Source: Streptomyces sp. SID13726
GTDB taxonomy: Bacteria > Actinomycetota > Actinomycetes > Streptomycetales > Streptomycetaceae
DNA length: 64,000 bases
Direction: 5' to 3'
NCBI RefSeq assembly: GCF_010548375.1
Contig: NZ_JAAGLY010000010.1
Coordinates: forward strand, 62,001 to 126,000
This document shows, piece by piece, positions 34,005 to 43,077 of this stretch (the stretch's first letter is position 1; each line of letters begins with the position of its first letter). The position numbers were made by a program, and so were the translations under genes. The notes beneath the pieces were generated by a model. The model saw nothing but the letters and a program-made list of their open reading frames with translations. It did no database searches and was not told the origin of the DNA.

Positions 34005-34981
34005 GCGCGCGCAGAGCGATGACGGCCATGGCGGCGGGGCTCCTCCTGGCCGTCCTCCCCCACCCGGCTCTGGCCCAGGGGAGTTACCCCGACCCCCTCC
34101 CCATCACCGGCCAGCAGATCATCCACGACCCGACCGTGCTCCGGCTGAAGTCCGGGCAGTACGTGGCCTACTCCACCGGCGGTGTGATCGGGGCGCGGCT
34201 CTCGAAGGATCTGCGGAACTGGGCCGACGCGGGGAACGCCTTCGCCGAGCCGCCGGAGTGGTGGTTCGAGTACAACGGCACCGGTGATCCCTGGGCGCCC
34301 GACCTCTCCTACCGCGCGGGCCGGTACTGGCTCTACTACGCCGTCTCCTCCTGGGGCACCAACCACTCGGCGATCGGCGTGGCCACCTCCCCGAGCGGGC
34401 TGCCGGGCACGTGGACCGACCACGGCAAGGTCTTCGCGTCCGAGACCACCGACACCTGGAACGCCATCGACCCGGCGATCACCCGGGCCGGCGGCAGGCT
34501 GTGGATGTCCTTCGGGTCGTACTGGACCGGCATCCGGATGGTCGAACTCGACCCCGGGACCGGCAAGGCCCTCGGGGGCGCGACCGTCCACCACCTGGCC
34601 ACCCGCCCGGACGCCCCGTACGCCGTCGAAGGCCCCTCCCTCGTGCGGCACGGCCGCTACTACTACCTCTTCGCGTCGTACGACGCCTGTTGTGCGGGAG
34701 TGAACTCCACGTACAAGATCAGGGTGGGCAGATCAACGGCGATCACCGGCCCGTACACCGACAGCACGGGCAAGCCCCTGCTGGAGGGCGGCGGCGACCT
34801 GCTCCTGGCCGGACACGGCCGCTACGTCGGCACGGGAGGCGAGTCGGTCTTCCGGACCCGTGGCCAGGACTGGCTGGCGTACCACTACTACGACGCAGAG
34901 GACAACGGCACACCCAAGCTGGGCCTGAACCGGCTCGGCTGGGTGCGTGACTGGCCGGTTGTCAAGCAATCCCGTTCCTGA
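34001..34981 (+). CDS. Secreted GH43 arabinan endo-1,5-alpha-L-arabinanase
   Basis: 326 residues. Signal peptide VSARRAMTAMAAGLLLAVLP then ALA/QG cleavage region. Five-bladed propeller of GH43 with catalytic Asp43 (IHDPTVL), pKa-modulating Asp157 (NAIDPAI) and acid Glu210 (AVEGPSL); YYYLFASYDACCAGVNSTY is a family signature. Cleaves alpha-1,5-arabinan outside the cell to oligosaccharides for the adjacent importer. GTG at 34001 overlaps the permease stop (GTGA). About 60% alike by eye to the second GH43 at 51325, lacking a distal linker or CBM. Confidence 0.92.
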   Translation: MSARRAMTAMAAGLLLAVLPHPALAQGSYPDPLPITGQQIIHDPTVLRLKSGQYVAYSTGGVIGARLSKDLRNWADAGNAFAEPPEWWFEYNGTGDPWAPDLSYRAGRYWLYYAVSSWGTNHSAIGVATSPSGLPGTWTDHGKVFASETTDTWNAIDPAITRAGGRLWMSFGSYWTGIRMVELDPGTGKALGGATVHHLATRPDAPYAVEGPSLVRHGRYYYLFASYDACCAGVNSTYKIRVGRSTAITGPYTDSTGKPLLEGGGDLLLAGHGRYVGTGGESVFRTRGQDWLAYHYYDAEDNGTPKLGLNRLGWVRDWPVVKQSRS

Positions 34982-34990
34982 AAGGTCCCC

Positions 34991-36508
34991 ATGAGCAAGT
35001 CCACCGCCCGCTTCACCCTCGACCCCGCGTTCAGGATCGGTGAGGTCAACCCCCGGCTCTTCGGCTCCTTCGTCGAGCACCTCGGCCGCTGCGTCTACAC
35101 CGGCATCTTCGAGCCCGGCCACCCCACCGCCGACGACAAGGGCCTGCGCCAGGACGTCCTGGACCTGGTCCGCGAACTCGGCGTCACCGCCCTGCGCTAC
35201 CCCGGCGGCAACTTCGTCTCCGGCTACAAGTGGGAGGACTCCGTCGGCCCCGTCGAGGACCGCCCCCGCCGCCTCGACCTCGCCTGGCGCTCCACCGAGA
35301 CCAACCGCTTCGGCCTCTCCGAGTACATCGACTTCCTCCGCAAGGTCGGCCCCCAGGCCGAGCCCATGATGGCCGTCAACCTCGGCACCCGGGGCGTCGC
35401 CGAGGCCCTCGAACTCCAGGAGTACGCCAACCACCCGGAGGGCACCGCGCTGTCCGACCTCCGGGTCGCGCACGGCGACAAGGACCCCTTCGGCATCAAG
35501 CTGTGGTGCCTGGGCAACGAGATGGACGGCCCCTGGCAGACCGGCCACAAGACCGCTCAGGAGTACGGCCGCGTCGCCGCCGAGACCGCCCGCGCCATGC
35601 GCCAGATCGACCCGGGCGTCGAACTCGTCGCCTGCGGCTCCTCCAGCCAGTCCATGCCGACCTTCGCCGCCTGGGAGGCGACGGTCCTGGAGGAGACGTA
35701 CGACCTCGTCGACCACATCTCCCTGCACGCCTACTACCAGCCCGAGGACGGTGACCTCGACTCCTTCCTGGCCTCCGCCGTCGACATGGAGTCCTTCATC
35801 GAGAACGTGGTCGCCACCGCCGACCACATCGGCGCGAAGCTGAAGTCGAAGAAGAAGATCAACCTCTCCTTCGACGAGTGGAACGTCTGGTACATCTCGG
35901 AGTGGCACGAGATCGAGAACTCCGGCGCGCGGGACTGGGCCGAGGCCCCCCGTCTCCTGGAGGACAACTACAGCGTCATGGACGCGGTCGTCTTCGGCTC
36001 GCTGCTCATCGCGCTGCTGCGGCACGCCGACCGCGTCACCGTCGCCTGTCTCGCCCAGCTGGTCAACGTGATCGCCCCGATCATGACCGAGCCCGGCGGC
36101 CCGGCCTGGCGCCAGACGACGTTCTTCCCGTTCGCCCAGGCCTCGCGGTACGGCCGCGGCGAGGTCCTCGACGTCCGGGTCGACTCGCCGAGGCACGACA
36201 CGAAGAAGTACGGCGAGACCGACCTCCTGCACGCCACCGCGGTACGCGCCGAGGACGGTTCGGTGACCGTGTTCGCCGTCAACCGCAGCCGCACCGACGC
36301 GCTGCCGCTCGAAGTCGCCCTGAACGGCCTCGACTTGACGAACGTCGTCGAGCACAGTGTCCTCGCGGACGCCGACCCCGACGCCCGCAACACCCTCGCC
36401 GAGCCCGAGCGGGTCGCCCCGCACCCGGCCGAGGGCACCGCGCTGGCGGACGGCACCCTCACCGCCGTACTGGAGCCGCTGTCCTGGAACGTGATCCGGC
36501 TGGCGTAG
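34991..36508 (+). CDS. Intracellular GH51 alpha-L-arabinofuranosidase
   Basis: 505 residues, no signal peptide. (beta/alpha)8 barrel plus C-terminal beta domain. Acid/base Glu177 in WCLGNEMDG and nucleophile Glu296 in LSFDEWNVW; N-terminal FGSFVEHLGRCVYTGIFEPG is the GH51 signature. Releases arabinose from imported arabino-oligosaccharides, completing the pathway begun by the secreted GH43 enzyme. Ten bases after the GH43 stop, ATG with GAAAGG upstream, so last gene of the operon. Convergent with the GH35 gene five bases away, leaving no room for an intergenic terminator. Confidence 0.95.
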   Translation: MSKSTARFTLDPAFRIGEVNPRLFGSFVEHLGRCVYTGIFEPGHPTADDKGLRQDVLDLVRELGVTALRYPGGNFVSGYKWEDSVGPVEDRPRRLDLAWRSTETNRFGLSEYIDFLRKVGPQAEPMMAVNLGTRGVAEALELQEYANHPEGTALSDLRVAHGDKDPFGIKLWCLGNEMDGPWQTGHKTAQEYGRVAAETARAMRQIDPGVELVACGSSSQSMPTFAAWEATVLEETYDLVDHISLHAYYQPEDGDLDSFLASAVDMESFIENVVATADHIGAKLKSKKKINLSFDEWNVWYISEWHEIENSGARDWAEAPRLLEDNYSVMDAVVFGSLLIALLRHADRVTVACLAQLVNVIAPIMTEPGGPAWRQTTFFPFAQASRYGRGEVLDVRVDSPRHDTKKYGETDLLHATAVRAEDGSVTVFAVNRSRTDALPLEVALNGLDLTNVVEHSVLADADPDARNTLAEPERVAPHPAEGTALADGTLTAVLEPLSWNVIRLA

Positions 36509-36513
36509 CCGGA

Positions 36514-39510
36514 TCAGCGGCCGGGGGAGTCCACCGGGGTCACCGGTACTCCTCCGGCCGAGGCGCCCATCGGCGTCAGCCGGACGTCCTTCGGGCCCGA
36601 GTCCGTCGTACCGTCCGAAAGGACCGCCAGGGCAAGGGTGTTGACGCCCCGGGAGCGCAGGATGCCGTTCGGGAGGGCGAAGGTGTGCTGTGGGCCCACG
36701 TCGTTGACGTACTGGCCCAGGTTCCAGCCGTTGAGGAAGATCTGGACGCGGTAGGCGCGCTTCGGGTCGTCGTCGAGGGTGAGGCCGACCGAGGCGTCGA
36801 TGTCCGCGTCCACGGCGAGCCGGAACGTCGTCCGGTACCAGGTGACGCCCTGGCGCCGGTCGGCGCGCGGGAGTTCGGCCGGCTCCCAGCCGTCGTCGGC
36901 GAGGCCCGGCAGGTGCCAGCCCTCACGCTCCCCGTACAGGCCGCCGTTGTTGAGCGGCCCGCGCACCGGGTCGGGAGCCGTCTCGCCCTGGATGCGCCAA
37001 CTCACCTTCGGCGAACCGCCCTTGAAGGCGGCGCCGGTCAACCCCCGGGCCACCTTGTGGGAGTCGGCGGACCGGCCGTCCATGTCGTGCGCCATCCGCC
37101 GTACGAGCACGGACAGCACCCGCGAGTCGGGGATCTCCTCGAAAGGCTCCGCCGAGGGCACCGCGAAGGTGGCCGTCGCCGCCCAACTCCCCTTCCGTGC
37201 CGTCCCTTTGTCCGGCACCGGCATCCGGTGCGTGCCCAGCGGCTCCCCGTCCAGCCACGCCATCAGCAGCCCCTGGGTGCCGGTGCTGTAGGCGAGGGAC
37301 ACCGACTCCAGGCCGGCCGCGTCCGTGAGGCGGCCGCGGTACCAGACGTCGCCGTAGTGGAAGCCGTAGTCGTCGGCGAAGAGGACCGGCTGTCCCTTCG
37401 GGACCGGGGTGATGCTGAACGAGCCGGTGCGGTCGGCCTCCGTCCAGCGGGAGTCGTCGAAGTCCGGTGCGGACTCCGGGTTCTCGGTACGGCGCCGCCA
37501 GCCGCCCAGCGCGGGCAGCCGCACCTCGCGCACCGCGGGCAGGGGGAGCTGTCCGGGAGCGGGCAGCGCGGCCCGCAGACTGCCCGGGGCGGTGATCTCG
37601 GTGCGCAGCGGGGTGCCGTTCCAGGTGATCTGGCCGATCCCGCGCGGCCCCCACACCTCCAGGCCGGTCGCCTCGACGGTGTCGCCGGTCAGCTGGACGA
37701 CCATGCCGTCCAGGGTGGCCTCGCGCACCAGCTTCGGGCCGTACACCAGCACCGGGCCGGTCGGGGTGTCCAGCCGGAACAGCCGCAGCGCGGTCGCGTC
37801 GTCGGCGAAGAGCAGCAGCAGCGGGGTGGTGCTGCCGCCGCCCTCGACGCGGACCCGGGCCAGCCCACCGACGCCCGAGGGTACCGTGATCCGCAGGACT
37901 CCGAGGTCGTAGTTCCACGCGGGCTCCGCGTCGCCCCGGTAGACCAGCGGCTCCTCCGGGCAGTCGAGGAGCACCTGGGCCATCTCGCCGTGCGGGGCGG
38001 TGAACACGGCCACGTCCAGCCGCCCCACCTTGAGGAACATCATGGGCTGCGCGGTGGCGAACTTCAGGGTGCGCTCGCCCAGTTGGAGCCCGGTCGCCAG
38101 CAGCCGCGCGTCATGGGCGGCGACGGTGAAGGCCACGTCGATCCCGGCGTCCGGGACCGTGGTCGTGATCGGCGCGTCGGTGTCGTTGCGCGCCACGTAC
38201 ACATGCGAGCCGGTGTCCGGGTTGGTCAGGTGGTACACCTTCAGCCGCTCGTCCTCGGCCCGCACCGCGTCCGCCCGGTCGAGCTTGGCGAAGTCCGGCA
38301 CGGTCTGGAGGAGATGGCCGAGCTGATGGGTGGGCGCCAGCTTCGGCGTCTGCCTGCGCGCCTCGTCGAGGGCCGCCCCGTAGTCGTACGACGTGTAGAC
38401 CTGCGGCGCGGGCAGCCAGCCCCACGAGGTGCCGCCGAAGGTCATGTAGACGTTGTGCACGGTGATGCCGTTGGCGAGGTTGGTCAGCTGGAAGCGCCGC
38501 TCGTAGGCCGCGTCCCTGCTGTACCGCGCCTCGGCGTACCCCTTGCCGCCGAAGGTGACCCCGCCCCACGGGTCGAACCAGCCGCCGCCGAACTCCGGGA
38601 CGAACCCGGGAGTGCTGGGGCTCGCGGTCGCCCCGCCCTTCAGCCCGCCCTGCCCGAAGTGCCCCCAGTCCGGCGGTACTTCGGCCGGGTCGGGATAGCC
38701 GTCGAAGCCGTAGAGCCAACCGTGCTCCTGGCCACCGGTGTTGAAGGACCCGGGCGTCCAGTAGCCGTTCCTGCCCTTGTCGTTGTGGAACAGCGGTACG
38801 TCGATCCCGTCGGCCCGCACCTTCTTGTACAGGTGGGACATGTAGTCCCGGCCGAGGGGCTCGTCGGTGAAGGCGTCGTACTCGTTCTCGATCTGGTAGA
38901 GCAGGACCGTGCCGGTGCCCCGGGTGAACAGGTGCCGGGCGACGATGGCGTCGACCTGGGTCAGCCACTCGTCGACGTACGACAGATAGACCGGGTCGGA
39001 GGTGCGGGCGCGGCCCTCGGTCGCCGTCAGCCAGCCGGGGAAGCCGCCGCCGTCGACCTCGGCGTTGATGTACGGGCCCGGGCGCACGATGACGTAGAGG
39101 CCGGTCTCCGCGGCCGTGCGCAGGAACAGGTCGAGGTCGCGGACGCCGGTGAAGTCGTACTGGCCGGGGCCGGGGGAGTGGTAGTTCCAGGCGACGTACA
39201 CGCTCACCGCGTTGAAGCCGTGGGCGCGCATCTTCTGGAGCACGTCCCGCCACAGCGAGGGGCTCGGCAGCCGGAAGGGGTGCATCTCGCCCGACCACAG
39301 CACCAGGCGCCGGCCGTCGACCAGCAGCGAGTACTTGTCGTAACCGACCTGGTGCCGCGCCCGGTCGGCGGCGGCGGCGCCGGGCGCGGGTCCGGTGGGC
39401 ACGCTGTGGGAGGCGTACGCCCGCGTCGTCTCGCCACCGCTGCCGCTCAGCGCGAAGCCGAGCGCCGTGGTGCCGGCGAGGGCGCTGAATGTACGTCTGC
39501 TCAGCTCCAA
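36514..39510 (-). CDS. Secreted GH35 beta-galactosidase
   Basis: About 998 residues. TTG at 39510 is chosen because AGGAGG lies eight bases upstream and it opens directly into a twin-arginine signal (LELSRRTFSALAGTTALGFA). GH35 barrel: GEMHPFRLPSPSLWRDVLQK, catalytic acid/base Glu210 (YQIENEYD), nucleophile Glu306 (FVPEFGGGWFDPWGG). C-terminal jelly-roll domains follow (VWYRGRL, ILNGWNLGQYVNDVGPQHTF-like segments). Probably removes beta-galactose from pectic arabinogalactan side chains, complementing the arabinanases. A reading open to 39672 upstream lacks a ribosome-binding site. Own promoter presumably in the 39.51-39.66 kb gap shared with the Rrf2 gene. Confidence 0.9.
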   Translation of the reverse strand: MELSRRTFSALAGTTALGFALSGSGGETTRAYASHSVPTGPAPGAAAADRARHQVGYDKYSLLVDGRRLVLWSGEMHPFRLPSPSLWRDVLQKMRAHGFNAVSVYVAWNYHSPGPGQYDFTGVRDLDLFLRTAAETGLYVIVRPGPYINAEVDGGGFPGWLTATEGRARTSDPVYLSYVDEWLTQVDAIVARHLFTRGTGTVLLYQIENEYDAFTDEPLGRDYMSHLYKKVRADGIDVPLFHNDKGRNGYWTPGSFNTGGQEHGWLYGFDGYPDPAEVPPDWGHFGQGGLKGGATASPSTPGFVPEFGGGWFDPWGGVTFGGKGYAEARYSRDAAYERRFQLTNLANGITVHNVYMTFGGTSWGWLPAPQVYTSYDYGAALDEARRQTPKLAPTHQLGHLLQTVPDFAKLDRADAVRAEDERLKVYHLTNPDTGSHVYVARNDTDAPITTTVPDAGIDVAFTVAAHDARLLATGLQLGERTLKFATAQPMMFLKVGRLDVAVFTAPHGEMAQVLLDCPEEPLVYRGDAEPAWNYDLGVLRITVPSGVGGLARVRVEGGGSTTPLLLLFADDATALRLFRLDTPTGPVLVYGPKLVREATLDGMVVQLTGDTVEATGLEVWGPRGIGQITWNGTPLRTEITAPGSLRAALPAPGQLPLPAVREVRLPALGGWRRRTENPESAPDFDDSRWTEADRTGSFSITPVPKGQPVLFADDYGFHYGDVWYRGRLTDAAGLESVSLAYSTGTQGLLMAWLDGEPLGTHRMPVPDKGTARKGSWAATATFAVPSAEPFEEIPDSRVLSVLVRRMAHDMDGRSADSHKVARGLTGAAFKGGSPKVSWRIQGETAPDPVRGPLNNGGLYGEREGWHLPGLADDGWEPAELPRADRRQGVTWYRTTFRLAVDADIDASVGLTLDDDPKRAYRVQIFLNGWNLGQYVNDVGPQHTFALPNGILRSRGVNTLALAVLSDGTTDSGPKDVRLTPMGASAGGVPVTPVDSPGR

Positions 39511-39656
39511 GGGAGCGCCTCCTGGTCGCGCCGTTCCGTCCGCGGTGTGCGTGGTGATCGCTGTGGTCGGTGTTCGCTGTGCGTGGTGTTCGCTGTGAGC
39601 GGTGTGTTCATTGTGGCGTGGCCATTCTCTACTGCCGGACGCAGCACAATTGTCGT

Positions 39657-40115
39657 ATGAGGATCTCTGCACGAGCGGACTACGCGGTACGGGCGGTGCT
39701 TGAGCTTGCCGTGCGGCAGGGCGGCGGGCCGGTGAAGGCCGAGGAGATCGCCTCGGTCCAGGACATTCCGCACAAGTTCCTGGAGGGGATCCTCGGCGAT
39801 CTCCGGCGGGGCGGGATCGTCGACAGCAGGCGGGGCGGGGGCGGCGGTTACCGCCTCGCGCGCGAGGCCACGGCCATCACCGTCGCCGATGTGATCCGCG
39901 CGGTCGACGGCCCGATCGTCTCGGTCCGCGGCGAGCGCCCCACCGGCCTCGAGTACACCGGCTCCGCGCAACCCCTGCTGCCCCTGTGGATCGCCCTGCG
40001 CGCCAACGTCCGTAAGATCCTGGAGGGCGTCACCGTCGCCGACATCGCGGCCGACGCCCTGCCCGCCCCGGTACGGCGGCTGGCCGCGGAGCCCGCCGCC
40101 TGGGAGAACCCGTGA
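39657..40115 (+). CDS. Rrf2-family transcriptional regulator (no Fe-S cysteines)
   Basis: 152 residues. RISARADYAVRAVLELAVRQ, EEIASVQDIPHKFLEGILGD and RGGGGGYRLAREATAITVADV make the Rrf2 winged helix. The three cysteines that bind an Fe-S cluster in IscR/NsrR are absent, so it is CymR/YwnA-like and may sense another signal. ATG 39657 has no clear ribosome-binding site, so translation may be leaderless. Lies 110 bp before a TauE/SafE gene whose upstream region has a perfect inverted repeat, the likely target. Confidence 0.88.
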   Translation: MRISARADYAVRAVLELAVRQGGGPVKAEEIASVQDIPHKFLEGILGDLRRGGIVDSRRGGGGGYRLAREATAITVADVIRAVDGPIVSVRGERPTGLEYTGSAQPLLPLWIALRANVRKILEGVTVADIAADALPAPVRRLAAEPAAWENP

Positions 40116-40176
40116 GCCCGTACCGGGTGCTCAGGCCGCTCTCAGGTTGACGCCCTAGGGTCCGGTCCCGTTGCTC

Positions 40177-40199
40177 TTTCCTACTCACCCGGTAGGAAA
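40177..40199. promoter_or_regulatory. Inverted repeat, probable Rrf2 operator
   Basis: TTTCCTAC-N7-GTAGGAAA, perfect 8-bp arms, 26 bp before the TauE/SafE start. A TTGACG element at 40147-40152 sits about 30 bp before the repeat, so the site would overlap the promoter start region. Confidence 0.65.
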
Positions 40200-40224
40200 C
40201 CTCGGAGAGAACGGGACCGACCGC

Positions 40225-41172
40225 ATGCGCACGCTGATCCTGCTCGCCCTCGCGGGCCTGGGCGCCCAGCTCGTGGACGGCAGCCTCGGCATGGCCTACG
40301 GCGTGACCTCCACCACCCTGCTGCTGGCCCTGGGCACCGGCCCGGCCGCCGCCTCCGCCACCGTCCACCTCGCCGAGATCGGCACCACCCTGATGTCCGG
40401 CGCCTCGCACTGGCGCTTCGGGAACGTCGACTGGAAGGTCGTCGCGAGGATCGGGGTGCCAGGGGCGGTGGGCTCTTTCCTGGGCGCGACCGTCCTGTCC
40501 CGCCTGTCGACGGAACTCGCCGAGCCGGTGATGTCCCTGATCCTGCTGGGCCTCGGCTTGTACGTGATGTCCCGCTTCACCTTCAAGGGGCTGCCGAAGG
40601 ACCGACTGGGTCAGCCACTGAGCCGCCGGTTCCTCGCACCCCTCGGCCTGGTCGCCGGGTTCCTCGACGCGACCGGGGGCGGCGGCTGGGGTCCGGTCGG
40701 CACGCCCGCGCTGCTGGCCAGTGGCCGGATGGAGCCGCGCAAGGTGATCGGCTCGATCGACACCAGCGAGTTCCTGGTCGCGGTGGCGGCGAGCCTCGGC
40801 TTCCTCTTCTCGCTGGGCTCGCAGGGCCTGAAGTGGGCCTGGGTCCTGGCCTTCCTGCTCGGCGGCCTCGTCGCGGCCCCGGTCGCCGCCTGGCTGGTCC
40901 GCCTGCTCCCACCGCGCGTGCTGGGCTCGGCGGTCGGCGGGATCATCGTCGTCACCAACGTCCGCACCCTCCTCAAGAGCGACTGGCTCGGCGTCTCCGG
41001 CGGGCCGGGCATCCTCGTCTACGGCGTCCTGTACGCACTGTGGGCCGCGGCTCTCGGGTACGCGATCCGGGCGCATCTCAAGGAGCGGGAGCGGGTGCCG
41101 TCGGAGGGTGCCGTCGGAGCGGGCCGGCTCCCGGACGGGGGCCGGGGCGTTGCCGCGGAGGAGCGAGGGTGA
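40225..41172 (+). CDS. TauE/SafE-family sulfite/organosulfur exporter
   Basis: 315 residues, about eight TM helices with the two repeated TauE/SafE halves: AQLVDGSLGMAYGVTSTTLL at the start and VAGFLDATGGGGWGPVGTPA in the middle. Exports sulfite or sulfonates, or imports in some relatives. The C-terminal tail is hydrophilic (LKERERVPSEGAV). Probably repressed by the adjacent Rrf2 regulator; CymR-like Rrf2 proteins control sulfur metabolism, which agrees with a sulfur role (inference). Confidence 0.9.
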   Translation: MRTLILLALAGLGAQLVDGSLGMAYGVTSTTLLLALGTGPAAASATVHLAEIGTTLMSGASHWRFGNVDWKVVARIGVPGAVGSFLGATVLSRLSTELAEPVMSLILLGLGLYVMSRFTFKGLPKDRLGQPLSRRFLAPLGLVAGFLDATGGGGWGPVGTPALLASGRMEPRKVIGSIDTSEFLVAVAASLGFLFSLGSQGLKWAWVLAFLLGGLVAAPVAAWLVRLLPPRVLGSAVGGIIVVTNVRTLLKSDWLGVSGGPGILVYGVLYALWAAALGYAIRAHLKERERVPSEGAVGAGRLPDGGRGVAAEERG

Positions 41173-41187
41173 CTGACTGAACGCGGT

Positions 41188-41223
41188 GTGGGTGTGGTGC
41201 CCCCGCCTGGGCACCACACCCAC
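41188..41223. terminator. Bidirectional hairpin terminator
   Basis: Perfect 15-bp stem GTGGGTGTGGTGCCC / GGGCACCACACCCAC with a 6-base loop, placed between the ends of the convergent TauE/SafE and intradiol-dioxygenase-like genes. Confidence 0.85.
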
Positions 41224-41246
41224 TCGCACTCAGAACCGGGCCCGGG

Positions 41247-42077
41247 TCAGGCGGAGTTGACCCCGACCGTGAGGGTGGCCGCGTAGCCGTCGGAGACGCT
41301 GGAGCCGAGCGCGGTCAGGGTGAGCAGACCGGAGGAGGCGCCGCCGTCGTCGTAGATGGAGTCGTCCGCGAGCAGGGTCTCCTTGGTGGTGTTCGCGGAG
41401 TACGGCGAGGTCGCCTGGACCTCCGTGTTGATGTCCGGGTCGAAGAAGAGCTGCCCGGTGTGGATGATCTCGCCGCCGGTGTACGAGTCGTCGGTGAGCG
41501 TCACTTCCGTGTGCACCCGCATATGGACGTGGACGGCCCGTGAGACGTAGTGGCCGGGCCAGATGGACGTGATGCTGCACTCCCCGTTCGCGTCGGTCAT
41601 CTGACCGCCGCGCAGGAAGGTGCCGTTGTCCTCCTCGGTGTGGCCGTTGCCGCCCACGAAGCCGGAGTACTCGCCGAGGGCGTCGCAGTGCCAGATCTCG
41701 ACGAGGGCGTCGGCGAGCGGCGCGCAGTCGTTGGCCTGGTCGACGACGGTGAAGGTGTACTGGACCTCGAACCCTTCCTTGTCCTCCCTGATGTCCGTGC
41801 GGACCAGGGCGCCTTCGAGCGAGTACGGCCCCTCGGTGACCTCGGCGTTCAGGGTGCAGATGCCCGAGGAGGCGGTGGCGGCGGTGTCGGCCGCCGTGGT
41901 GGACCCGCTGGTCGTGGTGGTGGTGTCGGCCGAGGCGATACCGGCGATCGCCAGTCCGCCCACCGCGGCGACGGCGCCGCCGCCGATCAGGACCCGGCGC
42001 CGCTTGACGCTGTTGTCCATCCGGTGCCTGCCGGCCTGACCGGGGTTGTCGGTGTTGCTGTCGTGGTGGTGCTCCAT
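41247..42077 (-). CDS. Exported intradiol ring-cleavage dioxygenase-like protein 1
   Basis: About 276 residues. NSVKRRRVLIGGGAVAAVGG is a twin-arginine-type signal followed by an ADTTTTTSGSTTAADTAATA linker. The dioxygenase fold shows EVTEGPYSLEGALVRTDIRE, HCDALGEYSGF (Tyr ligand candidate), SIWPGHYVSRAVHVHMRVH (second Tyr and the HxH iron ligands) as in catechol-type intradiol enzymes. Secreted members act on plant aromatic material, but the substrate is unknown. Start uncertain: ATG 42077 (GGGAAA upstream), 42089, or 42020. Paralogue at 43078-43851. Confidence 0.82.
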   Translation of the reverse strand: MEHHHDSNTDNPGQAGRHRMDNSVKRRRVLIGGGAVAAVGGLAIAGIASADTTTTTSGSTTAADTAATASSGICTLNAEVTEGPYSLEGALVRTDIREDKEGFEVQYTFTVVDQANDCAPLADALVEIWHCDALGEYSGFVGGNGHTEEDNGTFLRGGQMTDANGECSITSIWPGHYVSRAVHVHMRVHTEVTLTDDSYTGGEIIHTGQLFFDPDINTEVQATSPYSANTTKETLLADDSIYDDGGASSGLLTLTALGSSVSDGYAATLTVGVNSA

Positions 42078-42333
42078 GTTTCCCGTCATGTGGAGGAAGT
42101 TAGGAGCCGAGCTGAAGAATTCCTTAACTTGCGGCTGTGAACGAGCTGGGGATGCTCCGCCCAACTAACCCCGTTTACACGTGAGTTAGGACATCGTAAG
42201 GAATGGCTTGAGTTCGCTCTGGTGGGGTCGCGAGGCGCTACCTACGATTCCCTCGCCGCGGTGCTTCACAGAAACCACACAGGTTCTCCACGCTTCAACA
42301 TTCAGCGCGTTCAGCGCAGAGGAGAGACCCCCC

Positions 42334-42984
42334 ATGGCAAGTGGACTGCTCCTGGGTGGCGCCATCGCCGCCCTCGTCACCGCGGCGGTGCCCGCGCACA
42401 ACCCGTCCGGCGGGTTCGTCGACCCGCCCCCGGACAAGATCGTCATCAACGTGGCCACGGTGAACGGCTCCGGCTGTCCCGCGGGTACGGCGGCCGTCGC
42501 GGTCTCCGAGGACAACACCGCCTTCACGGTGACCTACAGCGACTACCTCGCCAAGGTCGGCGGCAACTCCGACCCCACGGCGTTCCGCAAGAACTGCCAG
42601 CTCAACCTGGTCGTCCACGTCCCGTCCGGCTTCACGTACGCCATCGCCAGCGCGGACTACCGGGGCTTCGCCTCGCTCCAGTCCGGCGCCAGCGCGGTCC
42701 AGAGAGCCTCGTACTACTTCCAGGGCTCCTCGCAGACGGCCTTCAAGACCCACAACTTCAGCGGCGCCTACAACGACAACTGGCAGGCGACCGACACCAC
42801 CGACTGGGCCCAACTGGTCTGGGCGCCCTGCGGAGTTCAGCGCAACTTCAACATCAACACCGAGATCCGCGTCAACGCGGGCAGCTCGTCGCCGTCCAAG
42901 GTCAGCTTCATGACGATGGACTCGACCGACGGCGACATCAGCACCGTGTACCACATGGCCTGGCAGCAGTGTCCGGTCAAGTGA
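42334..42984 (+). CDS. Secreted DUF4360 protein
   Basis: 216 residues; signal peptide ASGLLLGGAIAALVTAAVPA followed by mature GGFVDPPPDKIVINVATVNG. The body (GSGCPAGTAAVAVSEDNTAF, NCQLNLVVHVPSGFTYAIAS, four cysteines likely in two disulfides) is DUF4360-like, a secreted beta-protein family of unknown function. ATG 42334 with GAGGAGAG upstream. Set between two intradiol-dioxygenase-like genes on the other strand; a strong hairpin follows its stop. Confidence 0.85.
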   Translation: MASGLLLGGAIAALVTAAVPAHNPSGGFVDPPPDKIVINVATVNGSGCPAGTAAVAVSEDNTAFTVTYSDYLAKVGGNSDPTAFRKNCQLNLVVHVPSGFTYAIASADYRGFASLQSGASAVQRASYYFQGSSQTAFKTHNFSGAYNDNWQATDTTDWAQLVWAPCGVQRNFNINTEIRVNAGSSSPSKVSFMTMDSTDGDISTVYHMAWQQCPVK

Positions 42985-43000
42985 GGGTCGGCTAGGCATG

Positions 43001-43040
43001 CCGACTGGGCGTCACCGGGGCCGCGGTGACGCCCAGTCGG
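43001..43040. terminator. Bidirectional hairpin terminator
   Basis: Perfect 16-bp stem CCGACTGGGCGTCACC / GGTGACGCCCAGTCGG with an 8-base loop, between the convergent DUF4360 and second dioxygenase-like genes. Confidence 0.85.
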
Positions 43041-43077
43041 GCTGGTGGGCGGCTGGTCAACAGCCTTCAGCGGCTGG

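Noticed and set aside
35878..39660. 1260-codon plus-strand frame opposite the GH35 gene
   Set aside because: Antisense shadow with no domains; GH35 on the other strand has signal peptide, catalytic residues and ribosome-binding site.
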